A stretch of DNA of 64,000 nt, taken from NCBI GenBank assembly GCA_951230915.1, contig OX579641.1, positions 14,920,254 to 14,984,253 on the forward strand, written 5' to 3'. Below are positions 12,690-25,467 of the stretch, in pieces (position 1 is the stretch's first letter; every line of letters begins with the position of its first letter). The notes beneath the pieces are model-generated. The model worked only from the letters and a program-made list of their open reading frames with translations. It was not told the origin of the DNA and did no database searches. The DNA comes from Antitrichia curtipendula (taxonomy: Eukaryota; Streptophyta; Bryopsida; Hypnales; Leucodontaceae). Both the position numbers and the translations under genes were made by a program.

Positions 12690-13090
12690 CTCTGAATTTT
12701 TTTAAAAGGAACCACAATCAAAACATTATAGGAAAACGATCCAACTACTCGATTTCAGATTTCGATGTTGCATCACTACACAATGAAGATGGTCACTCAT
12801 CCCCCAATAGTCAAGATGTTCGAGTCCACCTCGATTTTTGTGTGTGCGACTCTTTTTGGAGATAGGTGCACTAATAGGTCAAACCTTGGAATGTCAAGTT
12901 GATCACCATGGAAATCATCCTTTTTTGATACTATGTGAATCATTTGCTTCAAAAAGAACCAAGAGCATTCACCGGAGGTCGAACTTTTGTGCAATACCTC
13001 CTTTTTTTCCACACAAAATTTCAAGGACAAACATTTGCACTTCTAGTTTCCATTCATAGAAGGATTTTCTATCATCCATCAAACACTTAG
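12690..13090 (-). repeat. Dispersed repeat related to the 37.7 kb and 44.5 kb segments
   Basis: Reverse complement matches 37706-37900 and 44544-44740: 'ggatgatttccatggtgatca', 'aagcaaatgattcacatagta', 'aaagtgcaaatgtt'. The repeat is noncoding; the ends are not clear. Confidence 0.6.
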
Positions 13091-13274
13091 TGTCCACAAC
13101 AACATTAGAGGGTTAAGTTCAAGATGCATGGCTAGTGTTTTCTTACAAATTTCTTTCTTCGTATGGCCAGTTCAATTTGAAGTTTCTCAAAGCAGCCAAA
13201 TATACTATTGAAATTTTCAAGTACTTTGTCACCTCACAAATGCTTGGAATTGTAGTGGTCCATACCTTTAAGTC

Positions 13275-13525
13275 ATGATGTTTGTTTTGTTTGTTTTATA
13301 TTGTTTGTTATGTTGAGATCTCTTGGATTGCGCGTCTCCCAGTTGTGTTCTTGGTACCATCGAAAATCTCTTTGCAAGGAGGGGTGCATGGGCTTTGTTT
13401 CGTGGCGTTTGGACATGGGGTGTGAAAGTTATTGGATTTCAAAGTCCTTATGAGTTGGAAAAGTAGAAAAAAATAGTTATACTTTTATTTTGTCTGTGGC
13501 AACAGCTCCGGGCACACTAGTGAAT
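13275..13525 (+). repeat. Single dispersed copy of the 238-bp tandem unit
   Basis: Carries the same ordered landmarks as the 8972-9710 array: 'gagatctcttgga', 'gtgttcttggtacca', 'gaggggtgcatgggctttg', 'cgtggcgtttggac', and 'gtggcaacagc'. Its presence as a singleton shows the unit can disperse. Confidence 0.8.
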
Positions 13526-13786
13526 CATTGAACATTGCAATATTAATAATTGTGGTGGTGCCATGCCGTGAATAAACCACTAAAATTTTCAAACAGTGTT
13601 ATATTGTGTGTGGACCTGAAATGCACGTCAACGAGGAGACCGATCCCTCTGAAATGAAATAATGGGACTTTGCAAATAACTGAATGATGTTCCGGAAAGT
13701 GGAGACACTTGTACTTAAAACCAAGTTGAAAATATTTCTCGACTTCAATTTTAAAGAATTATAGTAGACATGTGTCTGAAAATATG

Positions 13787-14032
13787 CAAACTCAAATTGC
13801 CCAATCATATGCACACATCTAATTGAACCCGTACACGACTCAAATCGACCAATCCAAGACGCATTTCTAATTGAACCCGTACACAACTCAAATTGCACAA
13901 TCCAATATGCATTTCTAATTGAACCGTACACAACTCAAATTGCACAATCCAATATGCATTTCTAATTGAACCATACACAACTCAAATTGACCAATCATAT
14001 GTGTGCATTTATTAATTGACCCATACACGTAC
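13787..14032 (+). repeat. Minisatellite, about five units of 47-50 bp
   Basis: Unit: CTCAAATTG-CCAATC, then a 'catatg/aatatgcat' block, then TCTAATTGAACC and GTACACAA. The outer units are more diverged than the inner ones. Confidence 0.85.
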
Positions 14033-16395
14033 TAGAAAAAAAGACATGTATGGTCCATACCACACATCAAATACATATCTCCAAATTGACCCCCCCCCCC
14101 CAAAGTGTGTCCCAAACCATAATAAAAATTCCTCCTCCGATTTCACATGATTTTCGCTATGATCTTGGGACCGAAAATCAGAACCCCAGCTTGCTGCCAA
14201 ACCGTCGAATCGTTCCAAGCGTGCAACTTGAGTGTGAGAAGCGTACGTACCACGATCTCCCGGCCCACAGACGGACGGACGGACCGAAGAGTTGATGTCT
14301 GCTTTTCGGACGACACTGCACGGATTGTGGGGAATGATGTATTCCAAGACACCTCTTTACGTAAGTTTTTGGCCCTCGCCGAGAAGAACTCTCTCCCCAC
14401 AACCTCCACAACCCCTTTAAATCATTGCCATTTGGCGATTGTGGAGGACGACGTCGCTCTCGTTGTCTGCTTAAAAAGTTTTGCTTGCTTGTTACGCACG
14501 GCCTCTCTCGATCAATCAATCAATCCATCTTGCTTTTTAAAATTATTCACTCTCGGCCATCGCAATCGCGCATCCTTCCGTCCTTCCGTCCATGCGTCCA
14601 TGCATCCATGCATCCATCCGTGAAGGCTGCATGGATGCCCCGATTTTTAATCAATGGCTGGTCACTCTTGCTTGAAAACCACGGTCGTACAGAAATTTGA
14701 CCGCGATGACCAAGGACGCACGCAAGCACACACGGACGGACGGACCGGGGGCTTGTACTTGAATGTGAGGCGCTCACTGAAGGATGTACTGTCGCCACCA
14801 ACAAATTAAAAGGTGAAGCCCCTCCTCACATGTGCACTTTGTCGCATGCAATCGGCCCCGGGCCAGGTCTTGATTTATTTTTTTATTTTCTTAAGCTTTG
14901 GCGACGTTCGATTCTGTAACGATACATTTCTCGTCTGAATCCATTATTCCGTCATGAAATTTGCATGTTGTTTTTTCCAGTACGTTGTGCATGTCCGAGG
15001 TTTTCTTGGGCCTGGTTTTTATTTTTATTTCATTTAGGTTGCCGCGAACACATACAATGGTTCTTCTTCGTTGCTTGTGGTGGTGATATGGAATAGTTTG
15101 GACGCTTTCTGAGTGAAGCATTTTATTACACAATGTGATCGATAGATAGATTCGGTATGAAAAAAACAAAAAAACAAAAACAAAAACAAACACCATGAGG
15201 TTCCTCAATGTAGACACTTATTTTGGGGACAGGCCGAGGGAGTATTTCACAAAGATTACGACCTTCGTATTTATTCATTTCTCTCTAAAGTCTAAAGTGG
15301 GTTGTGTACTGCAATGGCTGCTTGAGTATTGTAGTAGTTCGCTGCCCATGGCGAGGTCCCCGCTTTACTTTGCTATAACTTCTATTGTACCGTAGTCCTC
15401 CACCGGAAATTTAGGACGAACCGCATCTCGTACTCATCAAAAGCTTTCGATTGAATTGAATTGAATTGAAAATCCTTTTTGTGAATTCTCGTTAGGGAAT
15501 AATTTTGATCTCTCTACCGTACCTGACCCCCAACTCATTAACTTACTTCAAGAAGTCGGTTCCAATCCACATAACGACGAGTTCAAGTTCCAAGATGAAC
15601 TCACGTGGCACTTCAATTTCTTGAGTGGGTCGGTCGACAAAGTTGATAAATGATTTTCCGATTCAAAGAGAAATAACAACTTGATTTATTAATACGGGTA
15701 CGATCCAGCCTATTTCCATCAGTAGAGGGATGGATCCTCCGCGTCATTCTCGTTAAATTTATAAGTTCCAATGACGCAATTGAAATTGTTTTGTGTTATC
15801 AAATTTGTGTCAAACTTCTTCAGATTTGGCAATCTACGTTTAATAGAGACTTAGTGAGGTGCTTGAAATTTGGGTTGTTAAAACCGAGATGGAACGGCTC
15901 AATCATGCCCAAGGATACGTGACGCTTTTTTTTTTTAATCTCCCAGTCGAGTTGGCCCCGGGATCTGCCATCATTGCCCTCGCAATTACTTATGTGTTGA
16001 GCGTTTCAGTTTGTAGCAAAAATAAAAGTGTTGCGTTTTTTTTCAAAAAAAGAAGAAAAAGAAAAAAAGGGTTGCATTATTATTGAAAGCGACGTATGAG
16101 AGGAGCTTTCAATTGATGAATTTGAGAGGCTTGCCATCGGGGTCAATGAGGGAGTGTCACTCTCTGTGACAACTATCTGTTTGGTGCTCCATGCACATGA
16201 GTAAAGCGAAAAAGCCTTATGCGGAAACTTAACTGTCAAGTTCACCTGATTGGAGCGTTTTGTGTAGATAACGTGTACACGTTTTCGAAGGTAAGATCGT
16301 TCAAAACGAAACAAAAAGAGTTTTATGACATTCATCGTTGCGCATCGGTTAGGTACCTTGTTGGGTGTGATTTTTAGTCATACATCAATACTAGG
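14033..16395. other. GC-richer low-copy region, no gene recognised
   Basis: Contains a run of C (14091-14100), short ACGG/CCGT and CATC tetranucleotide repeats (14268-14286, 14575-14626, 14732-14747) and moderately GC-rich sequence. The longest open frame (14147-14623) is dominated by these simple repeats and shows no domain. A promoter or decayed gene is possible but unsupported. Confidence 0.3.
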
Positions 16396-16977
16396 TACTT
16401 TCCTTCATCCCAAAATGATCTTTGGGTTGGGCAAAAATAATGTTTGGGATTAAGGATGAAAATAACGTTATTTCAACCCATTTCGAGTTGTAGCGGTAGA
16501 GTTCAGTGCACTCCTATTGTCTAGTCCTTGAACTTTGAGGTTTGGAGCGCTTTTCAAAGTATAGTTTCAAATATTGAAAAGCGGAGTTTGGGGGGGCATT
16601 TTCAAGGAGCACTGGTGGGTGCTTGATTGTTGAGTGTGAGGTTGTCTTTTTGTGGGTAGTTAGTATGGGCCCAAGACCATGTGTGACATTGGACCTGCGT
16701 TGTCTATTGACCTTTGTTCTATTTTCTAAAACAACCTAGAACTTCATCTCCCTCAATCAAACAACACTCAACAAGATGCAAAAAAATAAGAATGGCTTTA
16801 GTCATTGATTGATGTTTTCGTTCCGGACATAGTGGGGAACCTCGATTGTTTGCATTTAAAGTGTCTATTCATCCCTTTAGTCATTTTTGCTCTTGGAAAC
16901 TATCACCAGTCCTCTTCTTCCCACATCACAAAGTGCAATGACTGCAATTAGAAGATCATTGTGGGACACATGGAGTA
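16396..16977. mobile_element. Stowaway-like MITE
   Basis: TA at 16396-16397 starts TACTTTCCTTCATCCCAAAA; the right end reads TGTGGGACACATGGAGTA with TA at 16976-16977. Tips diverge from the classic Stowaway CTCCCTCCGT but keep the order, and 'atgatc' follows inside both ends. The interior matches 7475-7947. No coding capacity. Confidence 0.75.
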
Positions 16978-17602
16978 CTTATATATTTTAATCCTAGAAA
17001 AAAGTGCTCCCACCGACCAAAGTAGTCACCAAAATACTCCAATTATTGAACCAATAGGTGCACTCTTTGTTTTTACAAATGAATAGTGAAGTCATCCATC
17101 AAACTTTTTTAGGTCGGTAACATCCTTATAAGAGTAATGTGAGAAGTCCCAAAACTACATTTGAAAATTGTATGCGAAAGTTATAAACCGGTCAAAAGTG
17201 AGTTGGTCAATTTTCTAAAATCCACATCCAAATTTCAATGTCCTTCTGCTAAATGTTATACAACAAGCAGCTATTTATTATCCAAATTTGATAGGGCACG
17301 TTTGATTTCCATTCTACCTCAATCCCTTCTTCCTAGTACTTTCTTTTTTTCTTCGGGTATATGTACATTGTACTCGCCTTTTACCATAGCAGTTTGTAAC
17401 GTACTTATTGGATAAGCTTGAAAAGAGTCATGACTCATGTGCCACTATATAATGAAGGACTTTGGGTAACGTCTCTATTATAAGCAACAATGTCAATGAA
17501 TCTCGAGAAGAGACTTGCTCGCAGTTGTCACAATAAGAAAAACATTCCCGAGTCCATCTTTATTGAGTTGACAAATTTTTCCATTGAAATTCCAAGAAAT
17601 TG

Positions 17603-17898
17603 TAAAGTGGGTACCTTCCAAACCGACATTTTTTTGCACTACTATGCCTTTTTACTATTATTAGGCTGGTCAAATTTTCATATTTTTTAGTTGGAAAGTG
17701 AAAGGAGGTTCCAACGTACCAAAGGACGGGGTATTTGGATACCGTATGCAAAAGTTAGGAAGGGTCAAAGTTTTCTTTTGGCTAGAGGTTCTAAAATTGT
17801 TTCTTCAACTTAGCTACATATTGATTTTGGAGATGTACAAAGGGGGATGATGGCGGTTCTAGATAGGGTGCGATTTGGGGGGGGGGGTATCCACCTTA
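17603..17898 (+). mobile_element. TA-MITE family 3 (AGGTGGGTACCC ends)
   Basis: TAAAGTGGGTACCTTCC at the left, GGTATCCACCTTA at the right, TA on both sides. The core 'actattattagg-tggtcaaattttcatat', 'gaggttccaacgtaccaaa', 'tttggataccgtatgcaaaagtta' and 'tgattttggagatgtac' is shared with copies at 22054, 38061 and 44900. Confidence 0.8.
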
Positions 17899-19241
17899 AA
17901 TGCTTCTTTTAACTTTGATCAAAATGCAAGAAGTGGCTAGTGAATGACTTTGAATGGCAAAAAGTCAATGCAAATAGGATTTATTTCATTCAATTTTTGT
18001 CTCTACAAGTTGGATTGACATTACGGATTTTTTTTTCATTTATTTTAGGTAGTGCAAAAAGAAATCTTCATTGGAGTGATGAAGTTTTTAACATCTATAT
18101 AAGTGGATGAAACATGCAAAATGAGTGAAATTTAAATTATTCAACCATAGGAGTGTACAAAAAGAGCATTATTGGCCCAGGAAAAATGTATAAATTCAAC
18201 CATTTTGTTTAGAGAAAATGGGGAAACATATAGCCGAATATTTCCTCTAAAAACTGTATTGCTATTGAATGAAATAATGTTCAAAAAATATGAGTTGTCA
18301 ATTAATGAATTACTAGTGAAATTTCTACCATTGAGGTGTATTGATGATTCTTCATAAGATGCTTTATCTATAAATTGCAATAGAAGTTTTTCTAGACAGT
18401 GTATTTTGGCAACTTGTAGCTTCTTGATCCTAATCTCAATAATAGCAATCAAAATTATTTTATTTGAATTTGAGTTCAACTAATACAATGTACTGTGTAT
18501 CAAGCGAAATTTCTATTCTAATTTGAGATTTGAAAATTTCTTAAAATTTAATAATTTTATTATACTTTGAATTTGGAACCTATAAATATAGTCTACAAAT
18601 ATTTTTATTATGCATTGATATAAAATTATATCCTTGTATAGAAATTACATCAACTATAAACTTAAAACATTAGCCAATCAATCATTGAAGGTGACCAACA
18701 AGAAATATAAGATAAAAATCAACTTACAACTTCGTTAAATTTTGTTTTTTTTCTTTCAACTTTAAAAAATCCAGTGAGGACCTTTTATAATTCTATAGAA
18801 CATACTCTACCTTGCTAGAGCAAATGCATATGTGCAATTTTAAATCTTAAATCAAATTTTGCATTAGAATTGTAAAATAAAAGATATAAAGTTTTTAAAA
18901 TATAAATATAAAAACTCAGATTCACACATTCAAAGGTAGAATTTGAATTTTAAACATATTTGAATTTCTAAAACTTCAACCATGACTCATTTGAAGACTA
19001 TTATCCTTGATTTGATAGAAGATTTTAGTTTGTAGGGGTTCAATTACTTGAGAAGGATATAAATATTCATTATTTTTCAAATACACACTTTTTAAACTTT
19101 AAATATTAAAATGAAAAAACAAGAAATGACTTGTATGCAATAATTCTTTTTGTAATACATGGCTATAACCATGGTCTTATTTTGATAGTCCCTCTAAAAT
19201 TTGGTGTAAAATATTTGCCATGAAATTTGCCTTAATATATG
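17899..19241. other. AT-rich spacer, no gene recognised
   Basis: Very A/T-rich, no domain, no RNA gene and no transposon ends recognised. Confidence 0.5.
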
Positions 19242-19294
19242 TAAGGTAAGGACATCTAATAGTGCCATTTTTTTACTATACACAATTACTATTA

Positions 19295-20226
19295 TTAATC
19301 CTCAAAGAACTAGCCTTGTATTTTTTGCAACAATTTTTTGGGGGATAGGTACATGTGAGTAAAGATTTGACAATTTCGGCTGAAATTTTTTAACAAGGTG
19401 TGGATGAGGAATATCTTTTATAAGTGCTAAATTTCATTTTATTTGAGTATACAAGTGAAAAGTTATGATGCAAAATGTTGTTTATTTCTCAAATCGGGCA
19501 GCAAGGGAAATTTAAAAAAATCACTTTTATCATAAATAAAAATTTGAAATTGATTTTTGTAGGTTTATATGTACGTGGAATGTTTTGAATCATTCTATTT
19601 TGATCAATGACTCAAAAGTTATGAGAAGTTTTAGTTTGCAGGTAGTTAAGAATTTTCTACTCTAAAATAAACTTTGAAGGCCTTTATGGAATTCAATTTT
19701 CAATATTTTTTGAAAAAAAAATATCATAGGATGTAGAATGTTTCTTATAACATTTCAGCGATTGGTATTGGCATTTTTCAATTCCATAACTAAATTGTTA
19801 ACATTTTAGTATTTTGAATCATTCTCTATTTCTTTCTACTTACTATTTTTTTCTTATATGTTGTACAATTCCAAATGATTTGAAATTTTCAAGTATGTAT
19901 CCAACTTGACTTGAAGAATGAAACCAAAGAAGCACTATTATTTTGGACATTTTTACATATAAATGTGACCTTGTAAAGTGCAGCTGCCCAGTTTTTCGCA
20001 GGGCCAAAAAAAGGGGTTTTGCCACTTCAAACACTAAGATCTTGCAATCTACATGGTGGAAACTTTTGAAATTTTTTCCACATCTTTTCAAACCAGCACA
20101 CTACAAGATCATGTAAAATCACTACAAGATGTGTCCAAAAAAGTTTTTTTTATAAATTACTTGTATTAGAAATTGCAATTTTTGAGCATTTTTGGTGAAA
20201 ACATAGTCAAGGAAGTTTAGGGGTTA
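19295..20226 (+). mobile_element. TTAA-flanked transposon, subfamily A (copy 2), second layer of nest
   Basis: TTAA 19295-19298 precedes TCCTCAAAGAACTAG; the right end GTTTAGGGG (to 20223) is followed by TTA and then a TA-MITE. Removing that MITE with one TA restores TTAA (20224-20226 plus 21428). The interior matches the copy at 1598. Noncoding. Confidence 0.85.
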
Positions 20227-21427
20227 TGGTAGAACCACCCGTAGTCAACCACTTAAGCAATTCCTTGCATGTTCTAAAGCAGTAGAAGGCAATGTAAATT
20301 TATTGCCTTGTAGAAAGATAGAAATGACTAACATTGTCAATTTTTCATGATTTTTTTTTGCTTAAATTCAAATTATTATGAATTTTGGAAGCCAAAAGTT
20401 GGCCTCAACCCATACACAATATATAGAGTCTTCTAGTTCCGATTCATTAGAAAAAATTTCAACCCTCAAAGGGGCTGTCAGAATCTGACTTAGGCACCCT
20501 CGGGGTGATATTACGGAATACTAAGAAAAAATTAATTAATTAAAAGAATTAAAAAATTTTCAAGTCTGACGTGGCGCTGACGTGGCACCATTGATGCCAT
20601 GTTGGATTTCACTTTTTGAAAAAATTAATTAATTTTTTTTCCCTTATTGCACCGACTCTCGCGGCCCCTTCCAGGACTGAAATTTTTTGTAATGATTCCA
20701 GAATTACTTTCTTGCTCACTACATCATGACATGTGTCATGACTTTATAGTCCCAACCTTGATAAAGGAGATAAAATCACATTCCAAACACTGATTGGAAA
20801 TCTATTCCAACCTTGGTTGGAAATAAGGTAAACCAGCCTATGACAGGCCAAGTGCCTAATACAGACATCTATAAGATGACCCATTACAGTTTTCCATCAA
20901 TCTGTGCCAGGTTTTTTCCAATTAATGTAAGCAAAACTTTATTAGGTAGGTGGATGGCTGAAATCAATGTTTTGTATGATGGTGATGGAGATGTTAGAGA
21001 CTGTTTTAGGAACTCGTCCTTTTCTAGTGTAATTCATTACATGAACTAACTTTTTTTATTCCTTTATGTCATGTCCATGTTAGAAAATATTTCAACCATG
21101 TTAGGAAATATTGTAACTGCATTGGATGGTTTGATGACCACCATGGGTATAGTTTTTGATGGTTGTGGGATAGTCTACAGACTGTTTTGAGTCATCTGGC
21201 CAATTCACTTCAAAAATCTGTAACAAATTCATACTTTGTCAAAAAAATAAAATTTCAATTGTTCTACCAATTTTTCATGTTTGCCTTTATATGGAAAAAA
21301 AATTTCAAAATTTCAAATATGTCAACAAGGCAAACCAGACAATCTGCTTGTCATAGGCTGGTTTACCTTAGTTGCACACTACAGGTTGGGTATGCATCCC
21401 TGGTTGGCAATGGGTGGTTCTACCATA
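20225..21427 (+). mobile_element. TA-MITE family 2 (TGGTAGAACCACCC ends), third layer of nest
   Basis: TA 20225-20226 then TGGTAGAACCACCC; right end GGGTGGTTCTACCA then TA 21426-21427, a perfect 14-bp inverted repeat. It inserted into the TTAA flank of the element at 19295. Relatives at 26229-26672 and 49256-49663 lack the inner insertion at 20824-21370. Confidence 0.88.
20824..21370 (+). mobile_element. TA-MITE family 1 (AGGTAAACCAGCC ends), innermost layer of nest
   Basis: TA, then AGGTAAACCAGCCTATGACA; right end GTCATAGGCTGGTTTACCT, then TA 21369-21370. Total 547 bp. The same-length copy at 33825-34371 (opposite strand) differs at roughly nine positions by eye, so this family moved recently. 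Empty sites survive in relatives of the host element: ggaaaTAgctgcacc at 49610 and, in reverse complement, ggaaatagttgcacc near 26282. A 68-78-residue open frame inside both copies resembles no known protein. Confidence 0.92.
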
Positions 21428-21494
21428 AATTGGTCAATTTTCTTGTTGGCAAATGAAAGAAGGTTCCAACACACAAAAATTTATTTTCCTTGTC

Positions 21495-21675
21495 CCACTA
21501 AAAAACTCCAAATCAAACATAGTGCATGTACCATTAAGCCACTCCATTTATTGATTTTGATCCTTGAACAAGCAATGTGGAATTCAAATCAATTTTCACT
21601 TAATCAATTCTAAAAATTCTACATCATTTGTTCAAGGCTCAACGATCAAAATCAATAAATGGAGCGTTTTAGTGG
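21495..21675. mobile_element. Foldback element inserted in a family 3 MITE
   Basis: Ends CCCACTAAAAAACTCCA and GGAGCGTTTTAGTGG are imperfect inverted repeats. Inside, CTCCATTTATTGATTTTGATC (from 21543) is perfectly inverted at 21644-21664. The segment interrupts the family 3 core between 'ggttccaacacac' and 'tgtatattgtatac'. The target duplication is unclear. Confidence 0.6.
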
Positions 21676-22053
21676 TATCTGCACTATTTTTAATTCAAAA
21701 GTTTTTAATAGGATGGAGAAAATACAACATTTGTATATTGTATACAAAAATTACGAAGGGTCAAAGTATATTTTGGTAGATGCATGTTCTAATTTTTTTT
21801 CTTCAACATAGGTACATATAGATCTTGGAGGTGTACATATAGTATTGATGGTAGATTTGGATAGGGTGCTAATTTGCAATTGGTATACCCACCTTGTCCC
21901 CAATAAGAAATGTTGTTGATATGCTAATTCAAAATCAACCAACTACTAAAATCACTTCATTTGAGGTTCCAAGATTATTTTCTCTTGAAACAAGACAAGC
22001 ATTGCCCTAATGAGGTCGAATTGAAAGTCAATCTTTTTATCTAAGTTACAAGC

Positions 22054-22342
22054 TAGACACCTCCAAAAGCCAATTTTTGCTATTGTGCCTATTTACCACT
22101 ATTAGACAATTCAAATTTTTCATATTTTCTTGTTGGTAAGTGGAAGAAAGTTCCAACATACGAAAGAAAGGGATACTTGGATACCGTATGCAAAAGTTAG
22201 GAAGGGTCAAATTTTTTTTTGGTAGAGGTTTTAAAAAATCGTATCTTCCACATAGGTACATATTGATTTTGGAGATGTACCCAAAGTGATGATGGCTAAT
22301 GGCAGTTTTAGGTCAGTGACGCATTTGGGGGTGCCCACCTTA
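22054..22342 (+). mobile_element. TA-MITE family 3 copy
   Basis: Right tip GGGGGTGCCCACCTTA is clear; the left tip (TAGACACCTCCAAAAGCC) is diverged. The core 'ttggataccgtatgcaaaagttaggaagggtcaa' and 'tgattttggagatgtac' is intact. Confidence 0.75.
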
Positions 22343-24035
22343 CATGCATGCTGCATGTAAAGCAAAGTGCCACAGAATGAAATTAAAAAAACTCAATTTA
22401 AAAAACCAAAAACAAACAAACTTACAAACAAACAAACACACAATTTAATGACATGTACAGTAGGCATAGCTGTTGACCAGGAGTATCATGCATTTTCGCC
22501 ATTCATCCCGTGCCCCCTAAATCTCACAAAAGACGGGGTACAAAATATTTCGAAAGAAGTACAGTACGGTGCCCATTCATTATTATTATTGTTTCAGTCA
22601 TGTTTGTCATGTGCTGAAGAATTTATATTTTTATTAGCACTGTTTCAGACGCAAATGAAAAAAAAATTCAATTTTCTTCCCCCAAAAACTTATACAAACA
22701 ACAACCAGCCGCAGTGCACAAGCAACTTATAGCGTAGGTCAATAGTACGGGTTTTCACACTCCATCATTGATTTGTGGTACGAATTTTAATATCAATTCA
22801 TTCTATGGTCTTGGTGGAGTCATGTGTACAAAACTTTTTCCAGACTTCCTTAATTTGCGAAAGAGTGAAATTCCTTAAAAGATGGGAATGAATAAACTTT
22901 TGGTTGAAGAATGTACCAAAGTCTTATGATTATATTCTTATGTGTGTAAACTAAAAAAAATTGTTGAATTGAAGCATATAGAGTGAAAACAAAAGACACT
23001 TTCAAACGACAATTCAAAAAGCCAAGGATTCCATATGAGCAATTCACCAACTCATCTACCGTACCGTACGGGGAGATGGCATGAGGAAGATGACATCAAA
23101 GAGATGTCAAATCAATGCTCGGGGAGAACCACTTGTAAGTTCATTGCTAGCTGGTGGAATTGGGAAAAAAATGGTGAAAAAAATCTATGAAATTTCTATT
23201 TGGAGTAAAAAATGGAAAAAAAAGACTAGGTATTGTTTTGAAAAAACTGGTTCAATATGGGAACTAAAGGAAAATAGTTTGAAAATTTGTTATATATTGA
23301 ATAGGAATTCATCAAAAAATAATGAATAATTATGTTTTGTGGTTTTACTAACAATGGTCGGATAGAAAAGTGAGCGGAGTGCAAATATAAGGTGTCATTT
23401 TATCATATTTTAATTTAAATATTTAAAAATAAAAGTAGAAGCTTCAAAAATCATACATGAGAATATTCTTCAAACATTTTAAATATATCCTAGAATATTT
23501 CCATTGCAAGCATTTTAATTTTTGTCCCTTGAATGCACCTAATTACAAAGGTATACATAAAATGACACCTCTAAATAAAGATGCAACATGTACAACATGA
23601 TACTCATAGCATTGTTTAGTAGTGTAGTAGGGGGACCTTTTTATATACTTAGTTGAAAAATATAATACATTTCCATTCTTCAAGAGGTCTTATTACACAG
23701 TCTATCAAAAGCTATTGAAATTTATAACCAAACTCCTCCTTAAGTCTTAAAAAAGGATGACACTGGTACCTTCTTTCAAGAGTCTAGAGACTAAGTCCAA
23801 TACTTCATTATATTTAATGTTATTCCTACAAACATGGGACCCACACTAAACAAAGTTTTTATCATCAACTACAATATACTATACTTCCCAGGTTTTATAT
23901 TTTCTTCCATATTCTCTTCATTACAAACCCATATAATAATGCAAACACCAAAAATAGCTAAGACCATGCTATACACTACAAATGTACTAACTGCAATACA
24001 AAGTAAAAATTTGATCATTGAATACGGTGAATTCC
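22343..24035. other. AT-rich spacer, no gene recognised
   Basis: No domain-bearing frame, RNA gene or clear repeat ends. Open frames here are A/T-driven and lysine or asparagine rich. Confidence 0.5.
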
Positions 24036-24945
24036 TTAACCCCCAAAATCCCAAGGTCTTTTTCCATTCAAAAATCACTCAAAACTGCCATTTCTATTAC
24101 AAAGAGCAAAAAAACTTAAAAATTGTTTTTTCCTACTTATCTAACCTTAGTGCAAGATCCTAATGCATTGAAGAAATTTTATAAACTTTGACCTTGTAGA
24201 TTGCAAGATATTTGCATTTAAAGTGAACAAAACAAGCTTTTTTACACCTTGCTCTACTAGGTTCTTTGACTTTAAATCTTCTTAACTTAAATTTTTTGCA
24301 CTACTAATTTTGATTTCTTAATTTTTCATATTGAAGAATTGACTTGAAAATCTAAGAATTTTCTTATTTTTTAAATCAATTTAATTTTCACTCAATAAAA
24401 ATTGTTAAGCAGAAGTACTATCAAGATTGAAAAAAAATTAATAAGATTAAAACACAATAATTCCAATAGTGAGATTGTTCTAATTAGCAAAATTAACCAT
24501 GTCTAACAAGTCTTTTTGAAAAATTCTAAAAATTGCATTCAAAAATGAATTCTATAAGCTATTTTTTCAAGAAGATGCTTAAATTGCCCAAAAAATTAAG
24601 ACTATTCATAACTTTCTCATCACTAGGCCAAATATATTGAATCAAAGCTTTGATGTACAAAAATATAATTTTTGAGAAAAAAAAAAAAAAAAATTAATTC
24701 ATTTTTTTGTGATTTTTTTGGATTGTCCCTCAAGCTGCTTTCTGGACTTAGGGTGGCATAACTTTTGCTCCTAGGCACTGATTAAAATAAATAAATAAAT
24801 AAATAAAAATATATATTTCAAGAAAACAAATCTGATTTTGTATCTTCAAGAGACTTTTTAAAAATCATGTCAAAAATTGAAATCTCACAAGCCTATGCGA
24901 AATTCCAAGAATCCTCCGTAGGGACTATGGGACTTTAGCAGTTAA
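24036..24945 (-). mobile_element. TTAA-flanked transposon, subfamily B (minus orientation)
   Basis: TTAA 24036-24039 then CCCCCAAAATCCCAAGG; right end GGGACTTTAGCAG then TTAA 24942-24945. Interior landmarks shared with 48164-49093 in reverse: 'tcaagaagatgcttaaattgccc', 'cataactttctcat', 'aactgccatttctatt'. The tips are diverged, so this is an old copy. It contains an (AAAT)n run near 24787. Confidence 0.75.
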
Positions 24946-25467
24946 ATCATGGGAGCAACATTCAAAACAAAATTCTCTCAAGTACTGTAACGATACCTAT
25001 TTAGTGTAGACCACACTAAGATAGTGTAGTAGTTTATCCCAATGAGTCACGTATGGATGTCTGATACGGGTGTGACGTGTGTCAATTTTCACATGGGGAT
25101 TGGCTGGACAAACGAAGCTCGTTCAAATCCATGCCCACCCAGTCCTTCTACAAAGGGACTTGCTGCTTCTCGAAAACCCCAAATTCGACCTGGTATGGCC
25201 GTGCGTGTGTGGGGTGGGGGTCGGATCTCGTATGACAATGTCCGTCACTTAATTAGTTGGTGACGACGCTGGGACCAGCGAGTGAGAGCCAGCAATTGAG
25301 AGCCGTGCACAATTTGTGGACAATGGAAATGGACAATCTCCAACTTTGGGAGGGGCCAGAATTATTGAAGCTCAGTAGGGCCACCCCCAAAGTACTTCAA
25401 AAAGTCGCTGGGCAGGGAGGCCACACAAGTTAAGTTATGATGGACGAAGTCAAGGGTTTCTGTGGAC

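Larger units (their letters stand above)
19242..21896 (+). mobile_element. TA-MITE family 3, outermost layer of a nested cluster
   Basis: The left tip TAAGGTAAGGACATC and the left core (tgccattt-tttactatacacaattactattattaa, to 19298) continue after the inner elements at 21428 (aattggtcaattttcttgttggc, gaaggttccaacacac) to the right tip GGTATACCCACCTTG at about 21896. An intact relative at 34827-35077 reads TATTATTAAATTGGTCAA (in reverse complement), which is the uninterrupted junction. A further 180-bp foldback (21495-21675) also interrupts its right half. Confidence 0.75.

Noticed and set aside
14147..14623. 158-residue open frame with many Ser/His/Pro
   Set aside because: Built largely on CATC/CGTC simple repeats, with overlapping frames on the other strand and no domain.
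25110..25150. GTTCAAATCC resembling a tRNA T-loop
   Set aside because: No acceptor stem, anticodon arm or D-arm could be folded around it.
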